Source of the DNA: Tenebrionibacter intestinalis
GTDB lineage: Bacteria; Pseudomonadota; Gammaproteobacteria; Enterobacterales; Enterobacteriaceae
DNA: 52,383 bases
NCBI RefSeq assembly: GCF_016632365.1
Contig: NZ_JAEPBH010000022.1
Span: 1 to 52,383 of the forward strand
Direction of reading: 5' to 3'
Shown: one piece after another, positions 17,769 through 25,961 of the stretch
Numbering within the stretch: position 1 is the first letter of the stretch
Layout: each line of letters starts with the position of its first letter
The notes under the pieces: model-generated
Databases searched by the model: none
Told to the model about the DNA's origin: nothing
What the model saw: the letters and a program-made list of their open reading frames with translations, nothing else
Translations under genes and position numbers: made by a program

Positions 17769-17816
17769 GTGGTGCTTACAGTGGCTTGATGTGGTTTTTA
17801 CGGTGGCTTAATGTGG
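17769..17816. repeat. Tandem 22-bp direct repeats (iteron-like) upstream of the AlpA-like gene
   Basis: Two adjacent 22-base copies (17769-17790 and 17791-17812) differ at four positions, and a partial third begins at 17813. Each holds two GTGG boxes, so GTGG recurs at 17769, 17781, 17791, 17803 and 17813. This even helical phasing suggests a protein-binding array, either a regulator site for the AlpA-like gene or a replication iteron. Confidence 0.6.
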
Positions 17817-18190
17817 GAGCTTTAAGATACATTTGAGGCTTCTTAAATAGAATATTCGATGTGTTTACCGTTTTTCCTTTGCGTCATTACGTTTTTAGTA
17901 AAACCTGAAACATAAATATTGAAAAGGTTAAAAGGGATATTCATTAAGAGATATGTATTAATCATGCAACTCACAATAATGAAAAAATCTCATAAATACA
18001 TTTTTCTCAATATTAACTTTTCCATTTATGGCTATACTCTATATTAGCTTTGCATAATTAAGGATTAGTCAACAAAAAAAGTTATTATAACTTTCCCACC
18101 ATAGATTGCTGAGAATGATAAATATTAGAACTCATGAATAATGCTAACAAGTTTTTATATTTGCCATAAAAAAATAAATTACTTGAAGTA
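17817..18190. other. AT-rich intergenic region without a recognisable gene
   Basis: These ~370 bases are strongly AT-rich, with many short A/T runs and no ORF I would support. Together with the adjacent GTGG repeats they could be the control or origin region of the integrative element, but no specific origin motif is visible. Confidence 0.3.
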
Positions 18191-19087
18191 TCATTGAATT
18201 GATTTCAACCAGCGGCGAATAGTTTCCGGGCTGAATTCTCGTCCAGGTAATATATCCTTGGCATCCGAATTCAACATATTCGCGATTGGTGCAGCCTCAA
18301 GTTTACCATTTTTACTTTTATAGTGTTTACTTAACATTATAAATATAGCATCCCGTTCTGCCTTAGATACCCTTTCTTTAGCCCCTTTAACAATTTCTTT
18401 AGCGTTCACATTTTGATCAACGTTACTTTCTGCTCCGGGAACTACTGACTTTATATTTTGAGGTGAAATCTCAACTGTACCTTCGGTAAATAAAGACTCA
18501 TCTAAAACAGCTTCAATGTTAGGTCCAACAAAGAAGTCTTCTTTGAAAATCACAAAAGAATGATTAAAAAATAAAATATGATCACTTACATTGCCATTAA
18601 TAATTACTGCTCCGGGAGTATTAATAATAGCATTACGTGAGGTTCCATTTGCAATATGATACCCTTCATTTGCAAAACGAGTTATTTTAGTTGGTTTTAC
18701 TTCCCAAAAGCCATATGCCAGACCTTGGTAAGAAATATAAGATGAAACAATTTCATTTTGATCTTTATTTTTTTCAATTTCACATTCTTGTGGATTTAGA
18801 GGAATAAAGACCCTGTAAGCCGTTGAACCAAAAACGCTTTGGTACTCATCAGAACCTGAAGTAATATTTTCTATTTCCGAATTGTCATCCCCTTCGAATG
18901 TTCTTTTCAAGCAACATGGAACAGCATCTAATTTCACAAATAGCTTCCTCGAAAAATTCAACCAATCGCTTATAACTTTCGTAATAGATATATTTTCCCG
19001 TTCACATATGTCAGTGATTGAAAGGAAAATGCCAGTCTCGACTGCATTATTATTTTTGTTATCTAAAGTAAACAAACATCCCCCCAC
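18191..19087 (-). CDS. Hypothetical AT-rich protein of the integrative element
   Basis: This 298-residue ORF has no family I recognise. Its DNA is much richer in A+T than its neighbours, typical of satellite or phage accessory genes. Residues 150-185 (NGTSRNAIINTPGAVIINGN) look like beta-strands. The last ~70 residues are helical and basic (AKERVSKAERDAIFIMLSKH, ending FSPETIRRWLKSIQ) and could form a DNA-binding helix-turn-helix. The start is uncertain: a GTG at 19087 or a TTG at 19075, both near a GGGGGA stretch. No signal peptide or membrane helix. Confidence 0.55.
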   Translation of the reverse strand: MGGCLFTLDNKNNNAVETGIFLSITDICERENISITKVISDWLNFSRKLFVKLDAVPCCLKRTFEGDDNSEIENITSGSDEYQSVFGSTAYRVFIPLNPQECEIEKNKDQNEIVSSYISYQGLAYGFWEVKPTKITRFANEGYHIANGTSRNAIINTPGAVIINGNVSDHILFFNHSFVIFKEDFFVGPNIEAVLDESLFTEGTVEISPQNIKSVVPGAESNVDQNVNAKEIVKGAKERVSKAERDAIFIMLSKHYKSKNGKLEAAPIANMLNSDAKDILPGREFSPETIRRWLKSIQ

Positions 19088-19451
19088 TAATTATATAATA
19101 AAGATAGCGCTTTTAACTATTACGTTTATCATACATGATTTCTATTAAGAGAAACATAAAAATACATCGTTTTTAGAATCAAAAAAACAAATTCATTAAT
19201 GTGAATTAAATCACAAACTGTATAAATTAATCTAAAAAAATAGACGTGTATCATATGGTGACAATTCAAGAATCACGCAACAGTCGAAAAATTCAGATGA
19301 CTAGAAAACTCTTTGCCTTCTGCAGCGAATGGAGAATAAAGAACCAGAATTTTGGGCAAGACAAGCATACGCCGCCCTTCTATCTATTAATGATAACCTT
19401 GCTAGCATTCTCCTTCCGAACTAGAATCAGTGCAGTAAAAAGGGATCTCAC
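19088..19451. other. AT-rich gap between the hypothetical gene and the small Fic-linked ORF
   Basis: About 360 bases of AT-rich sequence. An open frame of 69 codons (19246-19455) is present but has unconvincing composition and no good ribosome-binding site. The promoters of the flanking divergent genes are probably here, but I cannot place them. Confidence 0.3.
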
Positions 19452-19610
19452 ATGACAAAAAAAACATCACATACTCAGATCACCAGGACTCAAATCTACC
19501 GTGCCGTCGCCAGCTCAACCGCGATCGAAACTGGTGTCTCTGTGCAAAAAATTGAGCAGCAACTCAAACAAAATCAGGCACAGGCAAAAGCCGTTGGCCT
19601 CGCCCGTTAA
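19452..19610 (+). CDS. Small protein convergent with fic; possible Fic antitoxin
   Basis: A 52-residue ORF, basic and helical, starting MTKKTSHTQITRTQIYRAVA. Its stop overlaps the stop of the fic gene on the other strand by two bases. Many Fic toxins are held inactive by a small partner with an (S/T)xxxE(G/N) helix. Here SSTAIETG gives SxxxE followed by T, close to but not matching that motif. Known Fic antitoxin genes such as yhfG usually lie on the same strand as fic, so the convergent layout is atypical. Either a divergent antitoxin or an unrelated small satellite protein. Confidence 0.5.
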   Translation: MTKKTSHTQITRTQIYRAVASSTAIETGVSVQKIEQQLKQNQAQAKAVGLAR

Positions 19611-20221
19611 TCTGGCAAGATGTCGCTCACCAGTTGCATCATAGGGCTGTAGTTCCCTGAGACACCCGCCTGTATTGCCTTGAAGTAAAACGCCTTGTGC
19701 TCATCCCACAGGCTGTAATCAAGTAAGCCCTTCCCTGCCAGAACCGACAGCACATCGCAAAGTAGCCGCGACAGACGCCCGTTACCTTCTCTGAATGGGT
19801 GGATCAAAATAAACTCCACATGGCATTCAGCCAGATAACTTACCAGCTCCAGACGAGCCAGGGATTTGAGTTCACCAGACCGAGAAAGAAACTGCTTCTC
19901 GAAGCCATCAAGCAGCAGCGGAATCCTGTCGGCAGCCGCAAACTGAAAGCCATCCTTAGTTAGGTTGGCATTACGCAGCCTCCCCGCCCAGTCGTACACA
20001 TTCCCCAGCCATTGGCGATGCCACCTGCTGATGTGCTCAAAAGCCAGCGCCTCAGGCGGCTGGCCCTCAATAAATAGCTGCTCATACAGCATCAGCAGCA
20101 AGCCAGACTCCAGCGCCTCCATTTCCTGTTCATCAATAAATCCCAGCTTATTAGCCAGCACTAAGTCTCCAGAGCCCGGCTGATAGCGTTCCTCTGCAGA
20201 ATTAAGCTCATATTTTGACAA
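19607..20221 (-). CDS. Fic-domain protein (predicted AMP-transferase)
   Basis: The 204-residue protein has the complete Fic active-site motif HPFREGNGRLSR, preceded by VYDWAGRLRNANLTKDGFQF, which forms the flap region. The family transfers AMP (or other NMP groups) to hydroxyl side chains of target proteins. The chosen start is the TTG at 20221: a GGAGGT lies seven bases before it, inside the 3' end of the integrase gene, while the upstream part of the frame would encode the ribosome-binding site itself. Only four bases separate it from the integrase stop, so int and fic are likely co-transcribed. No inhibitory SxxxE helix is obvious at its N terminus, which suggests regulation in trans. Confidence 0.85.
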   Translation of the reverse strand: MSKYELNSAEERYQPGSGDLVLANKLGFIDEQEMEALESGLLLMLYEQLFIEGQPPEALAFEHISRWHRQWLGNVYDWAGRLRNANLTKDGFQFAAADRIPLLLDGFEKQFLSRSGELKSLARLELVSYLAECHVEFILIHPFREGNGRLSRLLCDVLSVLAGKGLLDYSLWDEHKAFYFKAIQAGVSGNYSPMMQLVSDILPD

Positions 20222-20225
20222 GCTT

Positions 20226-21542
20226 TTACCTCCGCCCAAACAAGTTCACAACGTTGTTTTCCTGCTGCCGTTGATAGTTATTAACTCGGTCTTCCCAGAT
20301 CTCAAGCGCCCTGCGCTTTTCAGTCAGGTAATCATAACGGTCATAGTGTTTCGAGCTGACATCATTCAGAGCATGATTCTGAATACGGTCGCGGATCTCT
20401 TTGCTGATCCCCGCCTCCCCCATCAGAGTCTTACAGGTCCGACGTAAATCTCGCGCTGTGAAAACTTTAAACTCAGGATTAAAAGCCCGGAAATACATGA
20501 TGGAACGCGCCAGACTATCAGTACGTACCGGTCGATCTCCATTGGTCGAGAGTGGGAAGATATAGGGACTGTTGCTTTCCTTAGTCAGTTCTTTCACTGA
20601 GGCTAATTCACTCAATGCCGATTCAGTCAGCGGGATCAGATGTTCACGTTTGTTTTTCGATACATCGGCAATGACTAGTAACGTCTTTTGCTGCCAGTCA
20701 ATCGCGCTCCACTGGCTGGCAATCATTTCGAAAGGACGTTGCCCACCAGCATAAACGCAGAAGCGGATTAAATGCTGCATCAGCGGCCCAACGTTGGTTG
20801 CCTCTGCGAATTGCTCTATGACAACATGCAGCTCTTCCAACGTTAACCATGTATCACCCACTTTTTCCGCCGAAGACTGCTTCGGTATGGCCGATACCGG
20901 GTTAACTTCAAGGCCGAACGTAATACCCACGCTGGTATTCATCGGATCGTTATCAGCCTTCAGACCGTAGTTAAATGCCGCCATCAGGTAGGAACGAATT
21001 CGGTTCGCATGGACCACCGCATCACGCTGGATAATGCCTGAGAGAATGGTTTTGATCTGCAGAGACGTCACGTCCTTCGCTTTGGTATCACGAGGAATAA
21101 CCGAGTAGCACTCTCTTTCCATGCGCTTCAATACATCAGCCCACGTCCGCTTATTGTCGAGCTTCATCTTGTTAACGTAGCCATGCACCAGTTCTTCAAA
21201 TGATCCTTGAGAACGATGGATCTGCATGATGTGCTGTTCGGCCAGGCGCTGTTGCTCAAGCTCTTGCTGGGGCTCTTTTCCTTCAACAAGCCAGGCACCA
21301 TACTTTTTCGCCAGCTCATTGGCCTTCACCAGTTTCATCTCAGGCCAGATGCCCAATTGGATGAACTTCTCTTTTTTCCCTTTATCAACGTAGTAACGGA
21401 AATAAAAAACCTTGCTGCCTGAAGGCTGAACCTTAACGCCAAGCCTGCCGGTACCACGTTGAGCACTGTTGCTCCACACGTAGTACGCCGTGCTTTTTGT
21501 CTTCAATCCACGTATAGCAGTCTCGGTAAGATTAGCGGCCAT
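20226..21542 (-). CDS. Tyrosine integrase, P4/CP4-57 type
   Basis: The 438-residue phage-type integrase has an N-terminal DUF4102-like arm-binding domain (NLTETAIRGLKTKSTAYYVW, then PSGSKVFYFRYY). The catalytic domain shows the first Arg in YAGGQRPFEM, a Lys region around SKNKREHLIPLT, ARDLRRTCKTL (the usual box-II His is Arg here), and HYDRYDYLTEKR with the nucleophilic Tyr. The start was set at the ATG at 21542, preceded by AAGG, because it gives the canonical MAANLTETAIR start. It catalyses integration and excision of the element. It is nearest the right edge of the element, as is usual. No tRNA or att duplication is visible next to it. Confidence 0.92.
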   Translation of the reverse strand: MAANLTETAIRGLKTKSTAYYVWSNSAQRGTGRLGVKVQPSGSKVFYFRYYVDKGKKEKFIQLGIWPEMKLVKANELAKKYGAWLVEGKEPQQELEQQRLAEQHIMQIHRSQGSFEELVHGYVNKMKLDNKRTWADVLKRMERECYSVIPRDTKAKDVTSLQIKTILSGIIQRDAVVHANRIRSYLMAAFNYGLKADNDPMNTSVGITFGLEVNPVSAIPKQSSAEKVGDTWLTLEELHVVIEQFAEATNVGPLMQHLIRFCVYAGGQRPFEMIASQWSAIDWQQKTLLVIADVSKNKREHLIPLTESALSELASVKELTKESNSPYIFPLSTNGDRPVRTDSLARSIMYFRAFNPEFKVFTARDLRRTCKTLMGEAGISKEIRDRIQNHALNDVSSKHYDRYDYLTEKRRALEIWEDRVNNYQRQQENNVVNLFGRR

Positions 21543-21567
21543 GAGTTTACCTTTATGAGAATAAGCG

Positions 21568-21613
21568 TTACCTGACCCGATGCCCATTTCGGGTCAGGTA
21601 ATGGGTCAGGTAA
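21568..21613. promoter_or_regulatory. Palindrome plus repeated half-site upstream of int
   Basis: A 13-bp perfect inverted repeat (21568-21580 and 21589-21601, 8-base spacer) is followed by a third copy of its right half, GGGTCAGGTAA, at 21603-21613. The three sites lie 26-72 bases upstream of the integrase start, where an autoregulator, AlpA-type factor or integrase could bind. Confidence 0.65.
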
Positions 21614-21997
21614 GGATAGTACAATGGGGAAATGAGAGAACCAATCAGAAACAAAAATAACTTAATAACCAATTGATTATAGGCAATTAAAAACACAAAC
21701 AGAGACAATGGCGAACAATTAAAAACATGCCAATTTTATGACTCATAATATCCTGCTGGTCGGCCAGCGCCGGCAGGCGCAGGACGGGCGCTTGCTTAAC
21801 TATATTCTGCGAGCCAGGGCCGAAAGCGGGCCGCTTTCGCACTCAGGTTACGTAACTTCACGCTGCCGGAGCGCATTTTTATCGTCAATCATCAGCCCTC
21901 GCAAACGCGGGCGAAGTTAAAGAAACCGCCAACGAAATATTGTGAACGGGGGTATACGCCGGGAAGTGAAACCACGCCTCGCTCCCGGCCAGACAAA
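21614..21997. other. Region between int and the indigoidine cluster, possible element boundary
   Basis: Composition changes from AT-rich (to about 21735) to GC-rich enterobacterial style. A 60-codon ORF (21738-21920) is present but not recognisable. The right end of the integrative element probably lies in or just before this stretch, judged from the composition shift and the integrase position. No tRNA or repeated att core is seen. Confidence 0.35.
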
Positions 21998-22026
21998 ACC
22001 GGCGGCCTGCGCCGCCGGTTCGCATT
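21998..22026 (-). terminator. Terminator of the indigoidine operon
   Basis: A strong GC-rich hairpin (AACCGGCGGC / GCCGCCGGTT) lies immediately after the indC stop. Read on the minus strand it is followed by TTTTGTCT, as expected of an intrinsic terminator. Confidence 0.75.
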
Positions 22027-22035
22027 TCTTTTTCG

Positions 22036-25000
22036 TCAGAACGCCGCGTCTGCCTCCTCTTCTACGGCTTCAGCCTTCGCCAGCGCGGCCATTAGCTCAT
22101 CAATATGCCCTTCTTTTAGCAACTGATAATGGTCGGCCTGTAGCGTTTCCACCCTCGGCGGCTGCGCGCAGAAGCGAGCGCTGCCTTCAATAAACGCGTA
22201 ATCATCGCCCTGCGCCTTAATTACCGTAACCGGCACCTGAATCTGGCGCTGGTTTAGTTCATTAAAGCTGTAGGTGAATTCAAACGTCTGGCTAACGATA
22301 TCGGTAATGCGCGCAATCTGATCACGCCCCAGCGCCTGATGGTGGCGAGCGATAAAGTCGATAAACAGCTCGCGATCCTGCGCTTCATCCAGACAGCGCG
22401 CAAGCAGCGGGTGGTGAATACTGCCCATAAACACCGAAAACAGAATCGTCAGATAAGCGGGATTATCGTAGCTCGCCTCGCTCGAATGCAGTTGCGCCTG
22501 CTGCTGGCGCACCTTTGGCGCGCCCGGCGCGATAAGAACCAGCGACTGAACCTGTTCACCCGCCTGTTCCAGTTGCCACGCGGCTTCAAACGCCACCCGC
22601 GCGCCAAACGAATAGCCCCAGAGCGTGTAAGGCCCGTGCGCCTGCTGCTGCCTGATAAGCGCGATATCGCGCGCCGCCATCTCTTTTATCGTGCCGTAAA
22701 TCTGCTCGCCTGCGTTAATGCCGCTGGCCTGGATGCCAAAGAACGGACGGGCGGGCGTCAGCGATACCGCCATTGTACGCAGGTTCATACAATAGCCGCC
22801 CAACCCCGGCCAGCAAAAAACAGGCAACTGACGTCCGCGCTGTTGCAGCGGTATCAGGCGCGTCGCGCCGCTCCCGGCAAGTTCACGCACCTGCTGCGCC
22901 AGCTTCTCGATAGTCGGCGCGGTGAAAATAGCCTGCACCGGCAGGCGGCAGTTCAGTTTCTTATTGATTGCCGCGATCAGCGCCACGGCGATCAGGGAGT
23001 TGCCGCCTACTTCAAAGAAGTTATCGTCAACCGAGCACTGCGGGCGTTTAAGCTTCTCCTGCCAGATATGGGCGATAAGGCTTTCAGTCTCATCGCGCGG
23101 CGCCACGATATGCTTACGCGCAAGCTCAATCTCCGTTGCCGCCAGCCGGTTCAGATCGATTTTACCGTTAGCGGTCTGAGGTAATTTATCCAGCACCTGT
23201 ATTTTGTTGGGCAGCATATAAGCAGGCAGGAATGTTTCGAGATCGTCACGCAGGATTTCCGCCGGGCCCTTTATATGCACGCTATCCTCTTTCATACCTT
23301 CGCTGCGCTTTTGCGCCTGGGAAATACGTCCGCCGATACAGAAGTAAGACGCGCCGCAATCTTCACCCAACAGCCTGTACAGCACGCGCGCCGTCGGCAA
23401 ATCGTTGCCGCTTTCTGAACTGTACCCGGAAGACATCAGCCCCAGCAGCAGCCCGTTACTTTGCAGGCGCTGCATCTGGCGGCCCAGCGTGACGTACTCC
23501 TGCCAGCTCCGGCGCCCCTGGCTGAGCAGCGCGATGCCAAAAGACGCATCCTCATACACCTTCTGGTTAATGGCGATAACGTGTTTTTTCTCAATAAACG
23601 ATTTACTCAGCGGCTTAAAAACACCGTCCCGATAGCGATATGTCCCGGCCGGAAGATCGGCGATTTTGCCAGGCATCGCCTGGACCAGCACATCAACCGG
23701 CAGCGCTTCACATTCGCAATAGCTGTCAATACGGCAACTGGTAAGGTAATAATCCTCCTGCGCCACGCCCGGCAGCGCTTTCATTTCCGGGCGATGTTCC
23801 CGGGCTGCGATAGCAAGCCCAAAACCGGGCAGCACGGCGTCCATCGCGCCCTGCATATGGCCGGCTTCGACATTCAACACCTCCTGAATGTTATTTTTAT
23901 AAATAGGCTCAATAGCCGATTTTTTCCCGATGAAATGGCAGCAGAAATAGGGTTCGCCGCGCGCTGGCGCATCGGCACACCGCACCAACTGGTGCCTGAG
24001 CGGATGATAGTAGTAAATACCGCTATCAATGCCCGCCACGCCATTTAGCTCCAGATAGAGCTGGGTGGCGTACAGCGCGCCGGGAGAAGCCCAGATATAT
24101 TTCGGCAAAATGCGCTCATCGCTGGTAAAACAGCCGAAATAGCGCAGCAGCTCGCCCAGCGTTTCCTGCGTCAGCGAGGCCAGCGCGCGCGGTTCGCCGC
24201 GCGGCGGGCGTTGCGCCAGCAGGTTCAACAAATCCTGCGCTGACACAGCGCCGCCTTCATAATGGCGGTAGGTTTTACGGCCAAAGGCCATAGCACGTTG
24301 CCGGGCGGTATCCTGCGCGCCGGGCAGAGCGATAACGCGCTCGCCGGGTAAAACGTCGCGACAGCCGGGGCTGGACAACTGCATATACACCTGCGCTTTA
24401 TTTGCTTTCGTCTGATGGTGGCTGTCTGCCCTGCCCTGATCCATCAACGCCGCTTCTTTTTCGTTAAGTTCAACAAAGGCAACCAGGTTCTGATAGCCGG
24501 TGTGCGGATCGTTTTTCACCATCACCGCCGCGTGGCGCACCCACAGGTGGGTCTCGATAGCAGAGCGGATCTCGTCAAGCTCAATGCGGTAGCCGCGCAG
24601 CTTCACCTGGTTATCCGCGCGTCCTGCGTAAAACACCTGGCCCTGTTCGCCCCAGCGCGCCAGATCGCCGGTTCGGTAAAGGCGGGCCTGCGGGTTGTCA
24701 GGCTCGAAAGGATTGGCGATAAAGCGCTCTGCGGTCAACTCCGGGCGATGCAGATAGCCGCGCGCAAGGCCTGCGCCGCCAATATACAGTTCGCCTGTCT
24801 CGCCGGGCGCGACCGGACGACGGGCCTCGTCGAGAAGGTAATAGCGGGTGTTAAACACCGGCCGCCCAATGGAAACAATATCCGGCTCCTGCGCCAGCCT
24901 CTGCGGCGTCACAGTCCAGGCAGAGCTGTTGATAGTACACTCCGTAGGCCCGTAGAGATTGATCAACTGACAGGACGGCAGCGTTTCCAGACACAAATTC

Positions 25001-25902
25001 GCCAGCCGTTTATGCAGCGCTTCGCCGCCGCTGAAGATTTGCGTCAGGCTGTCGCAGTGCAGCACATCGTCATCGTCAAGGATGGCCTGAAGCAGCGTGG
25101 GCACACACTGTAGCGCAGTCACCCTGTGGCGGCGAATGGCGGCAATCAGGCGCGAGGGATCTTTATATATTCCCGCCTCCCCCATTACCACGGTAGCGCC
25201 ACAGCACGGCGCCAGCATTTCCCACTGCGCGGCGTCAAAGCTCATCGGCGTTTTTTGTAAGATGCGCGTATTCTCGCCAAGCCGGTATTCACAAGCCAGC
25301 CAGTTCATCTGGTTGACCACGCTCTGGTGCTCAATTAACACGCCTTTCGGCTTGCCGGTGCTGCCGGAGGTGTAAATAACGTAAGCAAGGCTGTCTGAAC
25401 GAACGCTGGCGTCCACGCGCTGGCCGATAAACGGCGCGATATCGCGCTCACAGACAATACGCACCGACGGCGGCGCCAGTTCCGCCAGGCGCTCGCGCAA
25501 ATGGTCCTGAGTAAAAATAATCTGCGTTTTGCTGTCTTCAAGCATGTATCGCAGGCGATCTTCAGGGTATTCAGGGGAGAGCGGCAGATAGCCGTTGCCG
25601 GACAGCAAAATACCCCAGGCCCCATACATCAGCGCAAGCGAAGGCTCTACAAACAACCCCACGCAACCGTCGCGGTCGGCGGACAACCGGCCAAGGCAGG
25701 CGGCCACGGCCTGCGCCTGACGCCATAGCTGTTGGCGGCTCAGGATATGCGGGCCAAAAACCACCGCCGGCGCATCGGGCGCCAGGGCTACCTGTTTACA
25801 TAAAAGCTCAACCACGCTGCCGCATTTCGCAAACGGCGCGTCCGTCTGATTAACATCGTCAATCACTTGCTGATAATCCTTATAAGAAGGAGACATGATC
25901 AT
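22036..25902 (-). CDS. indC: Indigoidine synthetase-like single-module NRPS (A-Ox-T-TE)
   Basis: This 1288-residue protein matches the length and domain order of IndC/BpsA. The adenylation domain shows YVIYTSGSTGKPKGV, NLYGPTECT, YRTGDLARW and KLRGYRIELDEIRSAI. A nitroreductase-like FMN oxidase domain (about residues 510-880, including TLGELLRYFGCF and MKALPGVAQEDYYLTSCR) is inserted before the last A motif, NGKIDLNRLAA. A carrier domain (FFEVGGNSLIAVAL, phosphopantetheine Ser) and a thioesterase (WGYSFGARVAFEAAW) follow. Known members activate L-glutamine, oxidise it and release the ring that dimerises to blue indigoidine. All motifs appear intact. The start may be the ATG two codons later. 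It is the last gene of the leftward operon. Confidence 0.93.
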   Translation of the reverse strand: MIMSPSYKDYQQVIDDVNQTDAPFAKCGSVVELLCKQVALAPDAPAVVFGPHILSRQQLWRQAQAVAACLGRLSADRDGCVGLFVEPSLALMYGAWGILLSGNGYLPLSPEYPEDRLRYMLEDSKTQIIFTQDHLRERLAELAPPSVRIVCERDIAPFIGQRVDASVRSDSLAYVIYTSGSTGKPKGVLIEHQSVVNQMNWLACEYRLGENTRILQKTPMSFDAAQWEMLAPCCGATVVMGEAGIYKDPSRLIAAIRRHRVTALQCVPTLLQAILDDDDVLHCDSLTQIFSGGEALHKRLANLCLETLPSCQLINLYGPTECTINSSAWTVTPQRLAQEPDIVSIGRPVFNTRYYLLDEARRPVAPGETGELYIGGAGLARGYLHRPELTAERFIANPFEPDNPQARLYRTGDLARWGEQGQVFYAGRADNQVKLRGYRIELDEIRSAIETHLWVRHAAVMVKNDPHTGYQNLVAFVELNEKEAALMDQGRADSHHQTKANKAQVYMQLSSPGCRDVLPGERVIALPGAQDTARQRAMAFGRKTYRHYEGGAVSAQDLLNLLAQRPPRGEPRALASLTQETLGELLRYFGCFTSDERILPKYIWASPGALYATQLYLELNGVAGIDSGIYYYHPLRHQLVRCADAPARGEPYFCCHFIGKKSAIEPIYKNNIQEVLNVEAGHMQGAMDAVLPGFGLAIAAREHRPEMKALPGVAQEDYYLTSCRIDSYCECEALPVDVLVQAMPGKIADLPAGTYRYRDGVFKPLSKSFIEKKHVIAINQKVYEDASFGIALLSQGRRSWQEYVTLGRQMQRLQSNGLLLGLMSSGYSSESGNDLPTARVLYRLLGEDCGASYFCIGGRISQAQKRSEGMKEDSVHIKGPAEILRDDLETFLPAYMLPNKIQVLDKLPQTANGKIDLNRLAATEIELARKHIVAPRDETESLIAHIWQEKLKRPQCSVDDNFFEVGGNSLIAVALIAAINKKLNCRLPVQAIFTAPTIEKLAQQVRELAGSGATRLIPLQQRGRQLPVFCWPGLGGYCMNLRTMAVSLTPARPFFGIQASGINAGEQIYGTIKEMAARDIALIRQQQAHGPYTLWGYSFGARVAFEAAWQLEQAGEQVQSLVLIAPGAPKVRQQQAQLHSSEASYDNPAYLTILFSVFMGSIHHPLLARCLDEAQDRELFIDFIARHHQALGRDQIARITDIVSQTFEFTYSFNELNQRQIQVPVTVIKAQGDDYAFIEGSARFCAQPPRVETLQADHYQLLKEGHIDELMAALAKAEAVEEEADAAF

Positions 25903-25961
25903 TACCTGGTTCCTACCTGTTAATAGCCTGATAAATAAAAAAGTGAGTCATAGTGAGTGGG

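Noticed and set aside
17817-18190. Replication origin of the element
   Set aside because: AT-rich but without identifiable initiator boxes beyond the nearby GTGG repeats; left as an undefined region.
19246-19455. 69-codon open frame upstream of the small Fic-linked ORF
   Set aside because: No good ribosome-binding site and no recognisable homology; its end overlaps the better-supported start at 19452.
21738-21920. 60-codon ORF between int and indC
   Set aside because: Unrecognisable sequence and no ribosome-binding site; may be a gene fragment but cannot be supported.
22339-25113. Long open frames antisense to indC
   Set aside because: They are products of the high GC content and codon bias of indC, with Arg/His-rich compositions and no family resemblance.
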